Origin: Actinomadura madurae
GTDB lineage: Bacteria; Actinomycetota; Actinomycetes; Streptosporangiales; Streptosporangiaceae
Reading direction: 5' to 3'
Length of the DNA: 64,000 nt
NCBI RefSeq assembly: GCF_900115095.1
Contig: NZ_FOVH01000006.1
Span: 124,001-188,000 of the forward strand
Shown: piece after piece, positions 1 to 9,430 of the stretch
How the letters are laid out: each line of letters starts with the position of its first letter
Position numbering within the stretch: position 1 is the first letter of the stretch
Notes under the pieces: model-generated
Told to the model about the DNA's origin: nothing
Databases searched by the model: none
Seen by the model: only the letters and a program-made list of their open reading frames with translations
Position numbers and translations under genes: made by a program

Positions 1-1
1 G

Positions 2-178
2 GAGCTGGGCGTCCCCGAGGTCGGCCCGGACGACGACTTCTTCGACCTCGGCGGCCACTCGCTGCTCGCGATGCGGCTCGTCCGGCGCATCCGGCTGGAA
101 CCCGGCTGCGCGGGCCTGAAGATCGCGACCCTGATGGCGGCGCCGACCGTGGCGGGCCTGCTCGCCCGGCTGGAGTGA
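2..178 (+). CDS. NRPS C-terminal fragment (peptidyl carrier protein domain), 5' end outside window
   Basis: The frame is open from the window edge and ends in TGA. It encodes the last 58 residues of a carrier domain: an acidic DDDFFDLGG stretch, then GGHSLLAMRL, whose serine is the 4'-phosphopantetheine attachment site, and a closing helix. No thioesterase follows the carrier domain, so release or the next condensation must happen on another protein, or the protein ends on a carrier. With the iron box, N-hydroxylase, siderophore-binding lipoprotein and MbtH just downstream, this is most likely the end of a siderophore NRPS. A PKS acyl carrier protein is the less likely alternative. Confidence 0.85.
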   Translation, partial: ELGVPEVGPDDDFFDLGGHSLLAMRLVRRIRLEPGCAGLKIATLMAAPTVAGLLARLE

Positions 179-209
179 GGGGGCTCATACCGGCCCACCC
201 ATTGCGTAG

Positions 210-228
210 TTAGGTGAGCCTAACCTAA
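210..228. promoter_or_regulatory. IdeR/DtxR-type iron box
   Basis: The 19-bp sequence TTAGGTGAGCCTAACCTAA is a near-perfect match to the known actinobacterial iron box (TTAGGTTAGGCTAACCTAA). It lies 62 bp upstream of the siderophore-binding lipoprotein start. Iron-loaded IdeR/DmdR would repress the downstream lipoprotein, hydroxylase and mbtH genes when iron is sufficient. This is a sequence match to an established consensus; binding is inferred. Confidence 0.88.
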
Positions 229-290
229 TATCCCTGATCGACAGCCCGGAAACCCCCCCGCCCCTGAATCCGGAAGGACACCGGTCCTCT

Positions 291-1313
291 ATGCGCAGAA
301 CGATGCGGCGCCTCGCCGTCACCGCCGCGCTCACACTGAGCCTCGGGATGACCGCCGCGTGCGGCGACGACGAACCCGCCGGCGGTTCCGGCGGTTCCGG
401 CGGCGCGAGCGCCGGGGCGTTCCCGGTCACCATCACCCACAAGCTCGGCACCGCGAAGATCGAGTCCGCGCCGAAGCGGATCGTCGCGCTCGGCGAGGTC
501 GACCAGGACGCGCTGCTCGCGCTCGGCATCACGCCCGTCGGCATGGCCGAGCTCACCGGCGTCCAGCCCGACGGGCTCGCCCCGTGGACCGCGCCCAAGC
601 TGACGGGCGCCAAGCCGAAGCTGCTCAAGGCCGGCGAGGCCGGGTTCAACCTGGAGGAGATCGCCGCGCTGCGGCCCGATCTGATCCTCGCCGGCGGCGA
701 CTTCTACATCGACAAGGAGTACGAGAAGCTCTCCGAGCTCGCGCCGACCGTCGCCTACCAGACCGGCCCCGCCGAGGACGCCTGGCAGGCGATCACGATG
801 CAGGCCGCGAAGGCCGTCGGCCGGGAGGCCGACGGCAGGAGGCTCGTCGGCGCCGCCGACACCAGGATCGCGGCGGTGAAGACGCGGCACCCGGAGCTGA
901 GCGGCAAGGAGTTCGCCTTCACCAGCATCTTCCCGAACGGGAACATCGGGGTGATGAAGTCCCCCGAGGACACCAGCGTGAAGCTGCTCCAGCAGTTCGG
1001 GATGAAGCTGCCCGAGCCGATCGCGAAGCTGCCCGGTGAGGGGTTCGCCGCCGAGCTCAGCATGGAGAAGGTCTCCGCCCTGGACGTGGACGTCCTGATC
1101 AGCCACTACAACGACGACCCGGCCACGCAGAAGAAGGTCGAGGGCAACAAGCTCTTCGCGAGCCTCGGCGTCGTGAAGCGGGGCTCCTACGTGGCCCTCG
1201 ACCTGAAGTCCTTCTGGCCGCTGCGCACCCCCACCGTCCTCGCCGTCCCCTACGTCACTGACCAGGTCGTCCCGAAGATCGCCAAGGCCGCCGGCGCGGC
1301 CAAGCCCGCCTGA
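291..1313 (+). CDS. Iron-siderophore ABC transporter substrate-binding lipoprotein
   Basis: 340 aa. The signal peptide ends in a lipobox (MTAAC, Cys24), then a Gly/Ser linker, so the protein is probably anchored on the outer face of the membrane. The body is a FecB/FepB-like (class III) binding fold: an N-terminal lobe with RIVALGEVDQDALLALGITP and an EEIAALRPDLILAGG segment, a long linker helix, and a C-terminal lobe. It should capture the ferri-siderophore made by this locus and deliver it to a permease not in this window. The ATG has a GGAAGGA 12 nt upstream, rather far. It stands directly behind the iron box, and its TGA touches the next frame as TGATG, suggesting one transcript. Confidence 0.9.
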   Translation: MRRTMRRLAVTAALTLSLGMTAACGDDEPAGGSGGSGGASAGAFPVTITHKLGTAKIESAPKRIVALGEVDQDALLALGITPVGMAELTGVQPDGLAPWTAPKLTGAKPKLLKAGEAGFNLEEIAALRPDLILAGGDFYIDKEYEKLSELAPTVAYQTGPAEDAWQAITMQAAKAVGREADGRRLVGAADTRIAAVKTRHPELSGKEFAFTSIFPNGNIGVMKSPEDTSVKLLQQFGMKLPEPIAKLPGEGFAAELSMEKVSALDVDVLISHYNDDPATQKKVEGNKLFASLGVVKRGSYVALDLKSFWPLRTPTVLAVPYVTDQVVPKIAKAAGAAKPA

Positions 1314-1327
1314 TGCCGGAGGAGCGC

Positions 1328-2599
1328 ATGCAGACACCCGTCCACGACGTGGTCGGCATCGGTTTCGGACCGTCCAACCTCGCGCTCGCCGTCGCGCTCG
1401 ACGAGGAGCACGGCGGCGGCGTGGACGCGGTCTTCTTCGAGAAGCAGCCGCGGTTCGGCTGGCACCGGGGCATGCTGATCGACGGCGCGACCATGCAGGT
1501 CCACTTCCTCAAGGACCTGGTGTCGCTGCGCAACCCCGCCAGCCCCTACTCCTTCCTCGCCTACCTGCACGCGCGGGGCCGGCTGGTCGACTTCGTCAAC
1601 CACAAGACGATGTTCCCGACCCGGCTGGAGTTCCACGACTACCTCGAATGGGCGGCCGCCGCGTTCGCCGGGCGCGTCCGCTACGGGACGGAGGTCGTGG
1701 CGCTCCGCCCCCACGACGACGAGACGCTGGAGGTCGTCGTCCGCCGGGACGACGAGCTGGAGAAGCACCTCGCCCGCAACGTCGTCATCGGCGCGGGGCT
1801 CGAACCCGTCCTGCCCGAGGGCGTCCGGCCGGGGGAGCGGATCTGGCACACCGAGGACCTGCTCACCCGGCTGGACGAGCGCGGGCACTGGGACCCGCGC
1901 CGGCTCGTCGTGGTCGGCGCCGGGCAGAGCGCCGCCGAGGCCGTCGAGTACCTGCACCGGACGTTCACCGGCGCCGAGGTGTGCGCCGTGTTCGCCCGGT
2001 ACGGGTACTCCCCGGCCGACGACAGCTCGTTCGCCAACCGCATCTTCGACCCGGAGGCCGTGGACCACTACTTCGCGGCGCCCGACGACGTGAAGCGGAT
2101 GCTGTTCGAGTACTCGCGCAACACCAACTACTCCGTGGTGGACCTCGACCTCATCGACGAGCTGTACCGGCGCGCCTACGCCGAGAAGGTCGCGGGCGCC
2201 GAACGGCTGCGCATCCTCAACGTGTCCCGCGTCGTGGAGGTCCGGGACGAAGGCCCGGACGGCGCGCGCGTGCGGGTCGCGTTCCTGCCCACCGGCGAGG
2301 TCGCCGACCTGGACGCCGACGCCGTCATCTACGCCACCGGCTACCGCGAGCGCGACCCGTTCGACCTGCTCGGCGAGGCGGGCGCGCACTGCCGCACCGG
2401 CCCGGACGGCCGCCCGGTGGTGGAGCGCGACTACCGCATCGCCACCGAGCCCGGCCGCGAATGGGGCGTCTACCTGCAGGGCGCCACCGAGCACAGCCAC
2501 GGGATCGCCTCGTCGCTGCTGTCCATGACCGCCGTCCGCACCGGCGAGATCGTCCGGTCCATGGCCCGGCGGTCCGCCCGCGTCACCCCGGTCGTCTAG
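1328..2599 (+). CDS. L-ornithine/L-lysine N-monooxygenase (siderophore hydroxamate formation)
   Basis: 423 aa from the start chosen here. It is an FAD- and NADPH-dependent N-hydroxylase of the IucD/PvdA/SidA family: FAD motif GIGFGPSNL at the N-terminus, the family FLKDLVSLRNP segment, NADPH motif VVGAGQSAAE near residue 200, and the C-terminal ATGYRERDP. It hydroxylates the side-chain amine of ornithine (or lysine) to make the hydroxamate ligand. An in-frame ATG at 1313 overlaps the upstream stop, but GGAGGAG at 1318-1324 sits correctly for the ATG at 1328. Whether the substrate is ornithine or lysine cannot be told from motifs alone. The co-located NRPS and mbtH favour an ornithine-hydroxamate siderophore. 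Confidence 0.9.
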   Translation: MQTPVHDVVGIGFGPSNLALAVALDEEHGGGVDAVFFEKQPRFGWHRGMLIDGATMQVHFLKDLVSLRNPASPYSFLAYLHARGRLVDFVNHKTMFPTRLEFHDYLEWAAAAFAGRVRYGTEVVALRPHDDETLEVVVRRDDELEKHLARNVVIGAGLEPVLPEGVRPGERIWHTEDLLTRLDERGHWDPRRLVVVGAGQSAAEAVEYLHRTFTGAEVCAVFARYGYSPADDSSFANRIFDPEAVDHYFAAPDDVKRMLFEYSRNTNYSVVDLDLIDELYRRAYAEKVAGAERLRILNVSRVVEVRDEGPDGARVRVAFLPTGEVADLDADAVIYATGYRERDPFDLLGEAGAHCRTGPDGRPVVERDYRIATEPGREWGVYLQGATEHSHGIASSLLSMTAVRTGEIVRSMARRSARVTPVV

Positions 2600-2615
2600 G
2601 AAAGAGAGAGGCACG

Positions 2616-2813
2616 ATGACCAACCCGTTCGACGACCCCGACGGGGAGTTCCGCGTCCTCGTCAACGCCGAGGGCCAGCACTCGCTGTGGCCGGCCTTCG
2701 CCGACGTGCCCGCCGGCTGGACGACCGTCTTCGGGCCGGAGTCGCGGTCCGACTGCATCGGCTACGTCACGGCCAACTGGAAGGACATCCGCCCGCGGAG
2801 CCTGTCCGCCTGA
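2616..2813 (+). CDS. mbtH: MbtH-family NRPS accessory protein
   Basis: 65 aa, the usual length of the family. It shows the hallmark residues: N-E-Q-SLWP at the start of the core, PAGW in the middle and the closing W..IRPRSL. MbtH proteins bind and activate NRPS adenylation domains. The gene follows the hydroxylase by 16 nt with AAAGAGAG as ribosome site, so it belongs to the same operon. Its presence confirms that the adjacent carrier-domain fragment is NRPS rather than PKS. A hairpin follows directly. Confidence 0.95.
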   Translation: MTNPFDDPDGEFRVLVNAEGQHSLWPAFADVPAGWTTVFGPESRSDCIGYVTANWKDIRPRSLSA

Positions 2814-2817
2814 CCCC

Positions 2818-2840
2818 GGGGCGGGCCTCGCGCCCGCCCC
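2818..2840. terminator. GC-rich hairpin between convergent genes
   Basis: Perfect 9-bp arms GGGGCGGGC and GCCCGCCCC around a 5-nt loop, 4 bp after the mbtH stop and 6 bp before the stop of the opposing esterase. There is no T-tract, as is common for actinomycete terminators. It probably serves both strands. Confidence 0.7.
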
Positions 2841-2846
2841 GCACGG

Positions 2847-3710
2847 TCACGCGTTCGGGAGGGACGGCCTTTCGGTGAAGAACCGGGCCATCAGGTCGCT
2901 CGCGTAGTCGGGCCATTCGTGCCCGCCGCGGTCCTTCGTGCACAGCGCGACGACGACCGGCCCCGGACCCGTCCCGACGCAGTCGTCCGGCCCGCCCGGC
3001 AGCGGCCATGACAGCGCGGGCAGCTTGTTCACCCACCGCCAGAACTCCATGACGACCTGGACGGCGATGAAGGGGAAGTGGACGTCGGCGTCCATGTTCC
3101 CGCCTCCCGAGTAAGGGACGGACGGATCCCACGTCCCGTGGAAGGCCAGCACCGACACCGGATGGTCCGGCGTGCACCCGATGGCGAGCGCGCCCGACAC
3201 CACGGCGATCCCGGCGATCCGCCCGGACCGCTCGCACGCGTACCGGTAGGCCATGCCGCCGCCGTTGGAGAAGCCGGTCATGAACACCCGGCGCGGGTCG
3301 GCGACGCCCTGCCGCACCAGCGTGGCGATCAGCTTGTCGAGGAAGCCCATGTCGTCGATGCCCGCCCAGCGGGCGAACGAGCAGCAGGCCCCCGCGTTCC
3401 AGGTGCCGAGGAACCCGTTCGGGTAGGCCACGACGTAGCCCTCGCGGTCGGCGACCTCGTCCAGGCCGCTCTGCCTGCGGACGTACTCGGCGTCGTTCAG
3501 GCCGCCGTGCATGGCCACGATGAGCGGCAGCGCCCTCCCGGGCCTGCGTCCGGGCGGGACGTGCAGGAGGTAGGGGCGCTCCCAGTCGCCCATGGCGATC
3601 GTGTGCTCGGTGGTGCCTGGAGCGTCGTCGGACGCCCCGGCGGGCAGGGGGTGGGCGATGAGCGTCGCGAGGAGGGCCACGACCATCGCCGCCCGCGCGG
3701 CGATCTTCAT
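2847..3710 (-). CDS. Secreted PHB-depolymerase/feruloyl-esterase-like alpha/beta hydrolase (LpqC type)
   Basis: 287 aa from the ATG at 3710, chosen because it opens a clear Sec signal (KIAARAAMVV...ASDDAPG). The frame is open upstream but has no better start. Family features: HVPPGRRPGRALPLIVAMHGG (oxyanion region), a VAYPNG..WNAGACCS segment, nucleophile motif GFSNGGGMAY, and FHGTWDPSVPYSGGG, typical of esterases related to poly-hydroxybutyrate depolymerases. The acting His is probably in the C-terminal GGHEWP. It would hydrolyse an ester outside the cell; the substrate is not deducible. The gene stands alone and convergent with the siderophore operon. Confidence 0.85.
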   Translation of the reverse strand: MKIAARAAMVVALLATLIAHPLPAGASDDAPGTTEHTIAMGDWERPYLLHVPPGRRPGRALPLIVAMHGGLNDAEYVRRQSGLDEVADREGYVVAYPNGFLGTWNAGACCSFARWAGIDDMGFLDKLIATLVRQGVADPRRVFMTGFSNGGGMAYRYACERSGRIAGIAVVSGALAIGCTPDHPVSVLAFHGTWDPSVPYSGGGNMDADVHFPFIAVQVVMEFWRWVNKLPALSWPLPGGPDDCVGTGPGPVVVALCTKDRGGHEWPDYASDLMARFFTERPSLPNA

Positions 3711-4153
3711 GACCGTAGTTGTAACGCGGGTCACATCCCCGGGGCTACGCACCGGCGCGCAGAAAAGATCGGCGCGTTTTGGCGCGCGGCGCGTAGCGCG
3801 ATGGGCGCGATCAGCGCGATCGTCGTCAGTGCCGTGACGCCGTAGAGCGGGCACCGCCAGATGATGCCGGTCCAGCGCCGGCAGGGCCGGGGCGATCGCC
3901 CGGCTCCTCGGCGGACGGCGAATCCATGCGCCGAGCCGTATCGGCCGCTCGCATAAAAGTCGGCTATAGATTCGCTTGGCTAAGTATCATGGTCTCGGTC
4001 ACGTCCCTCGTGCACGACCGTCCCCTCGCCGCGAGCCTCGGCGCGGTCCTCGCCGGGCCGTCCTCCCAGGGGTCTGGACGAAGCTCGCCGTCCACATTGA
4101 AACCGACCAGTCGGTATGGTCTTATCGACGTGCGGATCTGCGGAGGAGACACA
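3711..4153. other. Intergenic region between divergent genes
   Basis: No convincing gene. It contains an unusually AT-rich patch around 3953-3992 (CATAAAAGTCGGCTATAGA and TAAGTATCAT), a possible promoter zone for either side, and TetR operator site A at 4102-4117. The rest is unassigned. Confidence 0.5.
4102..4117. promoter_or_regulatory. TetR operator, site A
   Basis: ACCGACCAGTCGGTAT has half-sites ACCGAC and GTCGGT. It lies 37 bp upstream of the phosphotransferase start. The same motif recurs at 5448, 6064 and 8581, always just upstream of a gene of this cluster, so it is assigned to the TetR regulator encoded at 7811-8413. The assignment is inferred. Confidence 0.75.
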
Positions 4154-5185
4154 TTGCGGGTATTCGATGACGTGGGCGTCCCCGGGCTCGCGCTGGACCG
4201 GTTCCGCGACTTCTTCGAGGCGGCCCGGCCCGGCGCCGTCGCCGGGCCGCTGCGCGCGCGGGTCATCGACGGCGGGCGGTCGAACCTCACCTACGAGGTC
4301 ACCGACGGGCGGAGCTCCTGGATCGTCCGGCGGCCGCCGCTCGGCCACGTGCTCGCGACCGCCCACGACATGGCGCGCGAGTACCGGGTCATGACGGCGC
4401 TGGCCGGCACGGCGGTCCCCGTCCCGGAGACGTTCGCGCTCTGCGACGACCCCGCCGTCATCGGCGCGCCCTTCTACGTGATGGAGATGGTCGAGGGCGT
4501 CCCGTACCGGAGCGCGTCCGAGCTGCGCCCGCTCGGCCCGGAGCGCGTGGCGCGGATCGCCGAGCGGATGGTCGACACGCTGGTCGAGCTGCACCGCGTC
4601 GACCCGGCGGAGGCCGGCCTCGCGGACTTCGGGCGGCCGGAGGGGTTCCTCGCCCGCCAGGTGCGCCGCTGGAAGAAGCAGCTGGACGCCTCCCGCAGCC
4701 GCGACCTCCCGGCCGCGGCCGAGCTGCACGCGCGCCTGGAGTCGGGCCTCCCCGCGGAGGGCGCGCCCGCGATCGTGCACGGCGACTACCGGCTCGACAA
4801 CCTGCTCGTCGACTCCGACGACCGGATCGCCGCCGTCCTCGACTGGGAGATGGCGACGCTCGGCGATCCCCTGACCGACCTGGCGCTGCTGCTCGTCTAC
4901 ATGGGGCGCCAGACCCCGGTGCCGGGCACGGCCGACGCGTCCGGCGCGCCCGGCTTCCCCGCGCCGGAGGAGGTGCTGGCCCGCTACGCCGCCCGCAGCG
5001 GGCGCGACGTGTCGCGGATCGGCTTCTACGTGGGGCTGGCGTGCTTCAAGCTCGCCGTCATCTCCGAGGGGATCCACTACCGCTACATCCACGGCCAGAC
5101 CGTGGGGGAGGGGTTCGAGACCGTGGGCGACGCCGTCGAACCGCTGCTGCGGTCCGGGCTCGACGCCCTCGACGGGGCCCGGTAG
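4154..5185 (+). CDS. APH-family phosphotransferase (acyl-CoA-dehydrogenase-associated type)
   Basis: 343 aa with a TTG start, chosen because GGAGGAG lies 5 nt upstream and the family alignment begins there; the frame is open further up without a ribosome site. Kinase-like motifs: SNLTYEVTDG (glycine-loop equivalent), WIVRRPP (nucleotide-binding region), catalytic HGDYRLDNLLVD and metal-binding LDWEMATLGDPLTDLA. This subgroup resembles the ACAD10/11 N-terminal kinase domain, known to phosphorylate hydroxyacyl intermediates in fatty-acid breakdown. Together with the following MaoC and acyl-CoA synthetase genes this points to acyl-CoA catabolism. Antibiotic phosphorylation is a less likely alternative. 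TetR site A is just upstream. Confidence 0.85.
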   Translation: MRVFDDVGVPGLALDRFRDFFEAARPGAVAGPLRARVIDGGRSNLTYEVTDGRSSWIVRRPPLGHVLATAHDMAREYRVMTALAGTAVPVPETFALCDDPAVIGAPFYVMEMVEGVPYRSASELRPLGPERVARIAERMVDTLVELHRVDPAEAGLADFGRPEGFLARQVRRWKKQLDASRSRDLPAAAELHARLESGLPAEGAPAIVHGDYRLDNLLVDSDDRIAAVLDWEMATLGDPLTDLALLLVYMGRQTPVPGTADASGAPGFPAPEEVLARYAARSGRDVSRIGFYVGLACFKLAVISEGIHYRYIHGQTVGEGFETVGDAVEPLLRSGLDALDGAR

Positions 5186-5537
5186 GCGCTGGTCCCCAGG
5201 ACGGAATGACGCCGCGTCCTCCCAGGTGGACCATGGTTCCGCGCTCGTGTGTGACACCTCACGGCCCGTAGGCGCTGTGCAGGGTGAGAGCCGGATCGCG
5301 GTGGTGCCGGCGGGCGTGCAGGAGGGGAGCCCGCGCGTCAGCCGCGCGCGCCGGTGACCCGCCGGCGGGCTGGACGGTTCCGCGGTGCCGGGGCGGACGC
5401 CGCCGGACCGCCCGGCCCGCCGGCCCCCTGACCCTCCGCGGCGTTGCATACCAACTGGTCGGTATGTTGTGATCGGGGGCGTTGCCGCACAGTCGCGCCC
5501 GGCGCCGGGCCGGGCGCCGTCGGACGGAGGGCACCGG
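5186..5537. other. Intergenic region with TetR operator
   Basis: About 350 bp with no gene that has coding character. The only recognisable element is operator site B at 5448-5465. The open frames here continue from or into neighbours and are rich in Arg/Pro, as expected for GC-rich shadows. Confidence 0.5.
5448..5465. promoter_or_regulatory. TetR operator, site B
   Basis: ATACCAACTGGTCGGTAT is an 18-bp imperfect palindrome (outer ATACC/GGTAT perfect). It lies 72 bp upstream of the MaoC-type hydratase start and has the same half-site as sites A, C and D. Confidence 0.75.
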
Positions 5538-5990
5538 ATGAGGACGTTCACCGGAGTGGACGAGTACGAGAAGGCCGTCGGAACCCATCTCGGCCACAGC
5601 GAGTGGCACACGATCACGCAGGAGCAGGTGAACCTGTTCGCGGACGCCACCGGCGACCACCAGTGGATCCACCTCGACACGGAACGGGCGGCGCGGGGGC
5701 CGTTCGGCACCACGATCGCCCACGGCTACCTCACCCTGTCGCTCATCCCCATGCTCCTCGCGCAGATCTACCGCGTGGAGGGCCTGCGGATGGGCGTGAA
5801 CTACGGCGCGAACAAGGTGCGGTTCCCCGCGCCGGTGCCGGTCGGTTCGCGGGTCCGGGCGGGGGCCGAGCTCCTGTCGCTGGAGCGCGGCCCCGCCGGC
5901 GCCCGCGCCACCGTCCGGGTGACGATCGAGCGCGAGGGCGGCGACAAGCCCGTGTGCGTCGCCGAGACGCTCTCGGTGCTCGTCGACTGA
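5538..5990 (+). CDS. MaoC-family (R)-specific enoyl-CoA hydratase-like protein
   Basis: 150 aa, a single hotdog domain. The hydratase motif is visible as FADATGDHQWIHLD followed by GPFGTTIAHGYLTL; the Asp and His of D-x4-H are the expected catalytic pair. MaoC hydratases add water to trans-2-enoyl-CoA. ATG with GGACGGAGG 7 nt upstream. The gene has its own TetR operator and lies between the phosphotransferase and the acyl-CoA synthetase, consistent with one catabolic pathway in separately controlled units. Substrate chain length is not predictable. Confidence 0.88.
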   Translation: MRTFTGVDEYEKAVGTHLGHSEWHTITQEQVNLFADATGDHQWIHLDTERAARGPFGTTIAHGYLTLSLIPMLLAQIYRVEGLRMGVNYGANKVRFPAPVPVGSRVRAGAELLSLERGPAGARATVRVTIEREGGDKPVCVAETLSVLVD

Positions 5991-6032
5991 TCCGGTGCTC
6001 GTCGGCCGACCGACCGACCGGCCGGTCCGGCA

Positions 6033-6062
6033 TTGACGGCGGGCCGGAGGCCTAAATAAGGT
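6033..6062 (+). promoter_or_regulatory. Candidate promoter of the acyl-CoA synthetase gene
   Basis: TTGACG at 6033-6038, an 18-bp spacer, and TAAGGT at 6057-6062. The arrangement matches the candidate promoter at 8545-8574, which also has an 18-bp spacer and an operator directly downstream. A palindrome GACCGGCCGGTC at 6016-6027 lies just upstream. Confidence 0.5.
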
Positions 6063-6063
6063 G

Positions 6064-6080
6064 AACCGACCGGTCGGTAT
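6064..6080. promoter_or_regulatory. TetR operator, site C
   Basis: AACCGACCGGTCGGTAT contains the only fully perfect 14-bp palindrome of the set (ACCGACCGGTCGGT, 6065-6078). It starts 2 bp after the candidate -10 box, so a bound repressor would cover the transcription start. It lies 60 bp upstream of the acyl-CoA synthetase. Confidence 0.8.
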
Positions 6081-6139
6081 GTGCCCGCTTTGTGGTATTC
6101 CCGGCCCTTTCTCGCCGCGGGTCTTCTCGGAGAATTGCC

Positions 6140-7780
<1,641 letters not shown>

Positions 7781-7794
7781 GAACGGGCGAGCCG

Positions 7795-7811
7795 GAGGGG
7801 CGCCGCCCCTC
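7795..7811. terminator. Short hairpin between convergent acyl-CoA synthetase and tetR
   Basis: Arms GAGGGGC and GCCCCTC with a 3-nt loop, lying in the 30 bp between the two convergent stop codons. Weak but suitably placed as a two-way terminator. Confidence 0.5.
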
Positions 7812-8413
7812 TAGCTCCTCAGTCCGTTGAGGAACAGGTCGACGTAGTGCTCGCTGATGGCGGCCGTCTGGAGGCGGCCGCCGGGGCGGTACCAGGTGCC
7901 GATCTGGTGGACGGTGCCGAAGAAGAAGTGGACGGCGATGTCCGCGGGCGTGTCGGTCCGGAACGTCCCCTGCCGCTGGCCCTCCTCGACCAGGGCGCGG
8001 AAGCGCTCGTGGTAGCGGCGGCGCTCGGCGCGGACGGCCTCGCGGCGGTCGCGGGGGAGCAGGTGCGTCGAGCGGAAGAAGACGGTGAAGTCGTCCAGGT
8101 AGAGGAACGAGGTGTTGAGGACGTCGACGGCCGCCCCGCGGAGGCGCTCCTCCGCGGTGCCGGGGCCGTCGGCGATCTGCTGGAGGCGGGACATCTGCAG
8201 GCCGAGGAGCCGGTGGTAGATCTCGTAGAGCAGGTCGTCCTTGGAGCCGAAGTAGTGGTACATGGCCCCCTTGGTGACGCCGGCGGCGTTCACGATCTCC
8301 TGGACCGAGGTGTTCTCGAAGCCCTTCTCGGCGAACATCCGGGTCGCCACGGCCAGCAGCCGGTCGGGCAGCGGCAGGTTGCCGGAGAGCCGGCCCACGG
8401 GCGCCTGCGTCAT
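7811..8413 (-). CDS. TetR/AcrR-family transcriptional regulator
   Basis: 200 aa. The ATG at 8413 is preferred over the adjacent GTG at 8416 because GGAGG stands 7 nt before it. The N-terminal HTH is canonical: MFAEKGFENTSVQEIVNAAG, then VTKGAMYHYFGSKDDLLYEIYHR; the rest is an all-helical ligand-binding domain. The gene diverges from the ABC importer operon across site D, the typical autoregulated position. It is most likely a repressor released by an acyl-CoA or free acid handled by the cluster. Four matching operators lie within 4.5 kb. The effector is unknown. Confidence 0.92.
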   Translation of the reverse strand: MTQAPVGRLSGNLPLPDRLLAVATRMFAEKGFENTSVQEIVNAAGVTKGAMYHYFGSKDDLLYEIYHRLLGLQMSRLQQIADGPGTAEERLRGAAVDVLNTSFLYLDDFTVFFRSTHLLPRDRREAVRAERRRYHERFRALVEEGQRQGTFRTDTPADIAVHFFFGTVHQIGTWYRPGGRLQTAAISEHYVDLFLNGLRS

Positions 8414-8544
8414 CACTCCACCTCCGTCCGGGAGTCACCGGGGTTCTCGCGCCGCCCCGGCACGGCCGCCCGCAGATCGCCGATCAGCCTACCGCCCGAA
8501 GATGATTCGGCGGACTAGGTAATCGGCGACCTGCGAATCGGCTG

Positions 8545-8574
8545 TTGACCGGAGCCGCCCGGTGATTCTATCTT
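8545..8574 (+). promoter_or_regulatory. Candidate promoter of the ABC importer operon
   Basis: TTGACC at 8545-8550, 18-bp spacer, TATCTT at 8569-8574. TetR operator D begins 6 bp downstream, so it would overlap the transcription start, consistent with repression by steric block. Confidence 0.55.
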
Positions 8575-8580
8575 CATGGA

Positions 8581-8597
8581 ATCCGACCAGTCGGTAT
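8581..8597. promoter_or_regulatory. TetR operator, site D
   Basis: ATCCGACCAGTCGGTAT shares CCGACCAGTCGGTAT exactly with site A. It lies between the divergent tetR and ABC importer genes and can control both. Confidence 0.8.
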
Positions 8598-8650
8598 GTG
8601 CATTCTGGCCTCGGGGGATTCACGCTGATTCATCGGCGAGGTGAGGCGAC

Positions 8651-9430
8651 ATGTCCGGCTCCTCAGCAAAACTAGAACTTCAACGGGTGACCGTCCGCTT
8701 CGCCGGGCTGGTCGCCTTGGACGGCGTGTCGCTCACGGCGCCGAAGGGGCGGGTCACGGGAGTGATCGGCCCGAACGGCGCCGGCAAGACGACCCTGTTC
8801 AACGTCGTGTGCGGGTTCGTCCGGCCGCGGTCGGGGGAGGTGCGCTGGCGCGGCCGGGTGCTCGGCCGGCACCGGCCACACGACCTGACCCGGCTCGGGA
8901 TCGCCCGCACCCTGCAGGGCCTCGGCCTGTTCCCGGGGCTCACCGTCCTGGAGAACGTGATGGTGGGCGCCGACCCGCACGCGAGGACCGGGTTCTTCTC
9001 CGGCCTGTTCGCGCTGCCCCGCGCCGACCGCGACGAGGCGGCCCTGCGCGAGCGGGCGCTGGCCCGGCTGGCCGAGCTGGGCGTCGAGGGCGAGGCCGGG
9101 CGGCTGCCCGGCCAGCTGCCCTACGGCGTGCAGAAGCGGGTCGCGCTGGCCCGCGCCCTCGTCGCCGAGCCCGACCTGCTCCTGCTGGACGAGCCGGCCG
9201 CCGGGCTGTCGGCGGCCGAGATGGACGAGCTGGCCGGCCTGATCCGCGGCCTGCGCGGCGGCCCCGCCGTCGTCCTCGTCGAGCACCACATGGACCTGGT
9301 CATGAACGTCTGCGACCAGGTCGTCGTGCTGGACTTCGGCAAGGTCATCGCGAGCGGCACGCCCGCGGAGGTCCGCGACGACCCGGCCGTGCTGGACGCC
9401 TACCTCGGCGAGGAGGTGCGGGGTGCTTGA
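8651..9430 (+). CDS. Branched-chain-type (HAAT) ABC importer ATPase, LivG-like
   Basis: 259 aa. Walker A GPNGAGKTT near residue 40, Walker B LLLLDEPAAGL and H-loop VLVEHHMDLV. The signature position reads LPYGVQKRVALARAL, the LivG variant in place of LSGGQ. It forms half of the cytoplasmic motor of the importer with the next gene, overlapping it by 8 nt. The position behind TetR site D indicates that the imported compound is related to the pathway of the acyl-CoA enzymes. Confidence 0.92.
   Translation: MSGSSAKLELQRVTVRFAGLVALDGVSLTAPKGRVTGVIGPNGAGKTTLFNVVCGFVRPRSGEVRWRGRVLGRHRPHDLTRLGIARTLQGLGLFPGLTVLENVMVGADPHARTGFFSGLFALPRADRDEAALRERALARLAELGVEGEAGRLPGQLPYGVQKRVALARALVAEPDLLLLDEPAAGLSAAEMDELAGLIRGLRGGPAVVLVEHHMDLVMNVCDQVVVLDFGKVIASGTPAEVRDDPAVLDAYLGEEVRGA

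Noticed and set aside
225..1337. 370-aa minus-strand frame over the lipoprotein gene
   Set aside because: Gly/Asp/Arg-rich with no motifs; antisense to a clear FecB-like protein. A GC-rich shadow.
1250..2758. 502-aa minus-strand frame over the N-hydroxylase
   Set aside because: The plus-strand protein has full FAD and NADPH motifs; the minus frame is a compositional shadow.
6016..6027. Palindrome GACCGGCCGGTC as a fifth TetR site
   Set aside because: It lacks the ACCGAC/GTCGGT half-site spacing; more likely a random GC palindrome.
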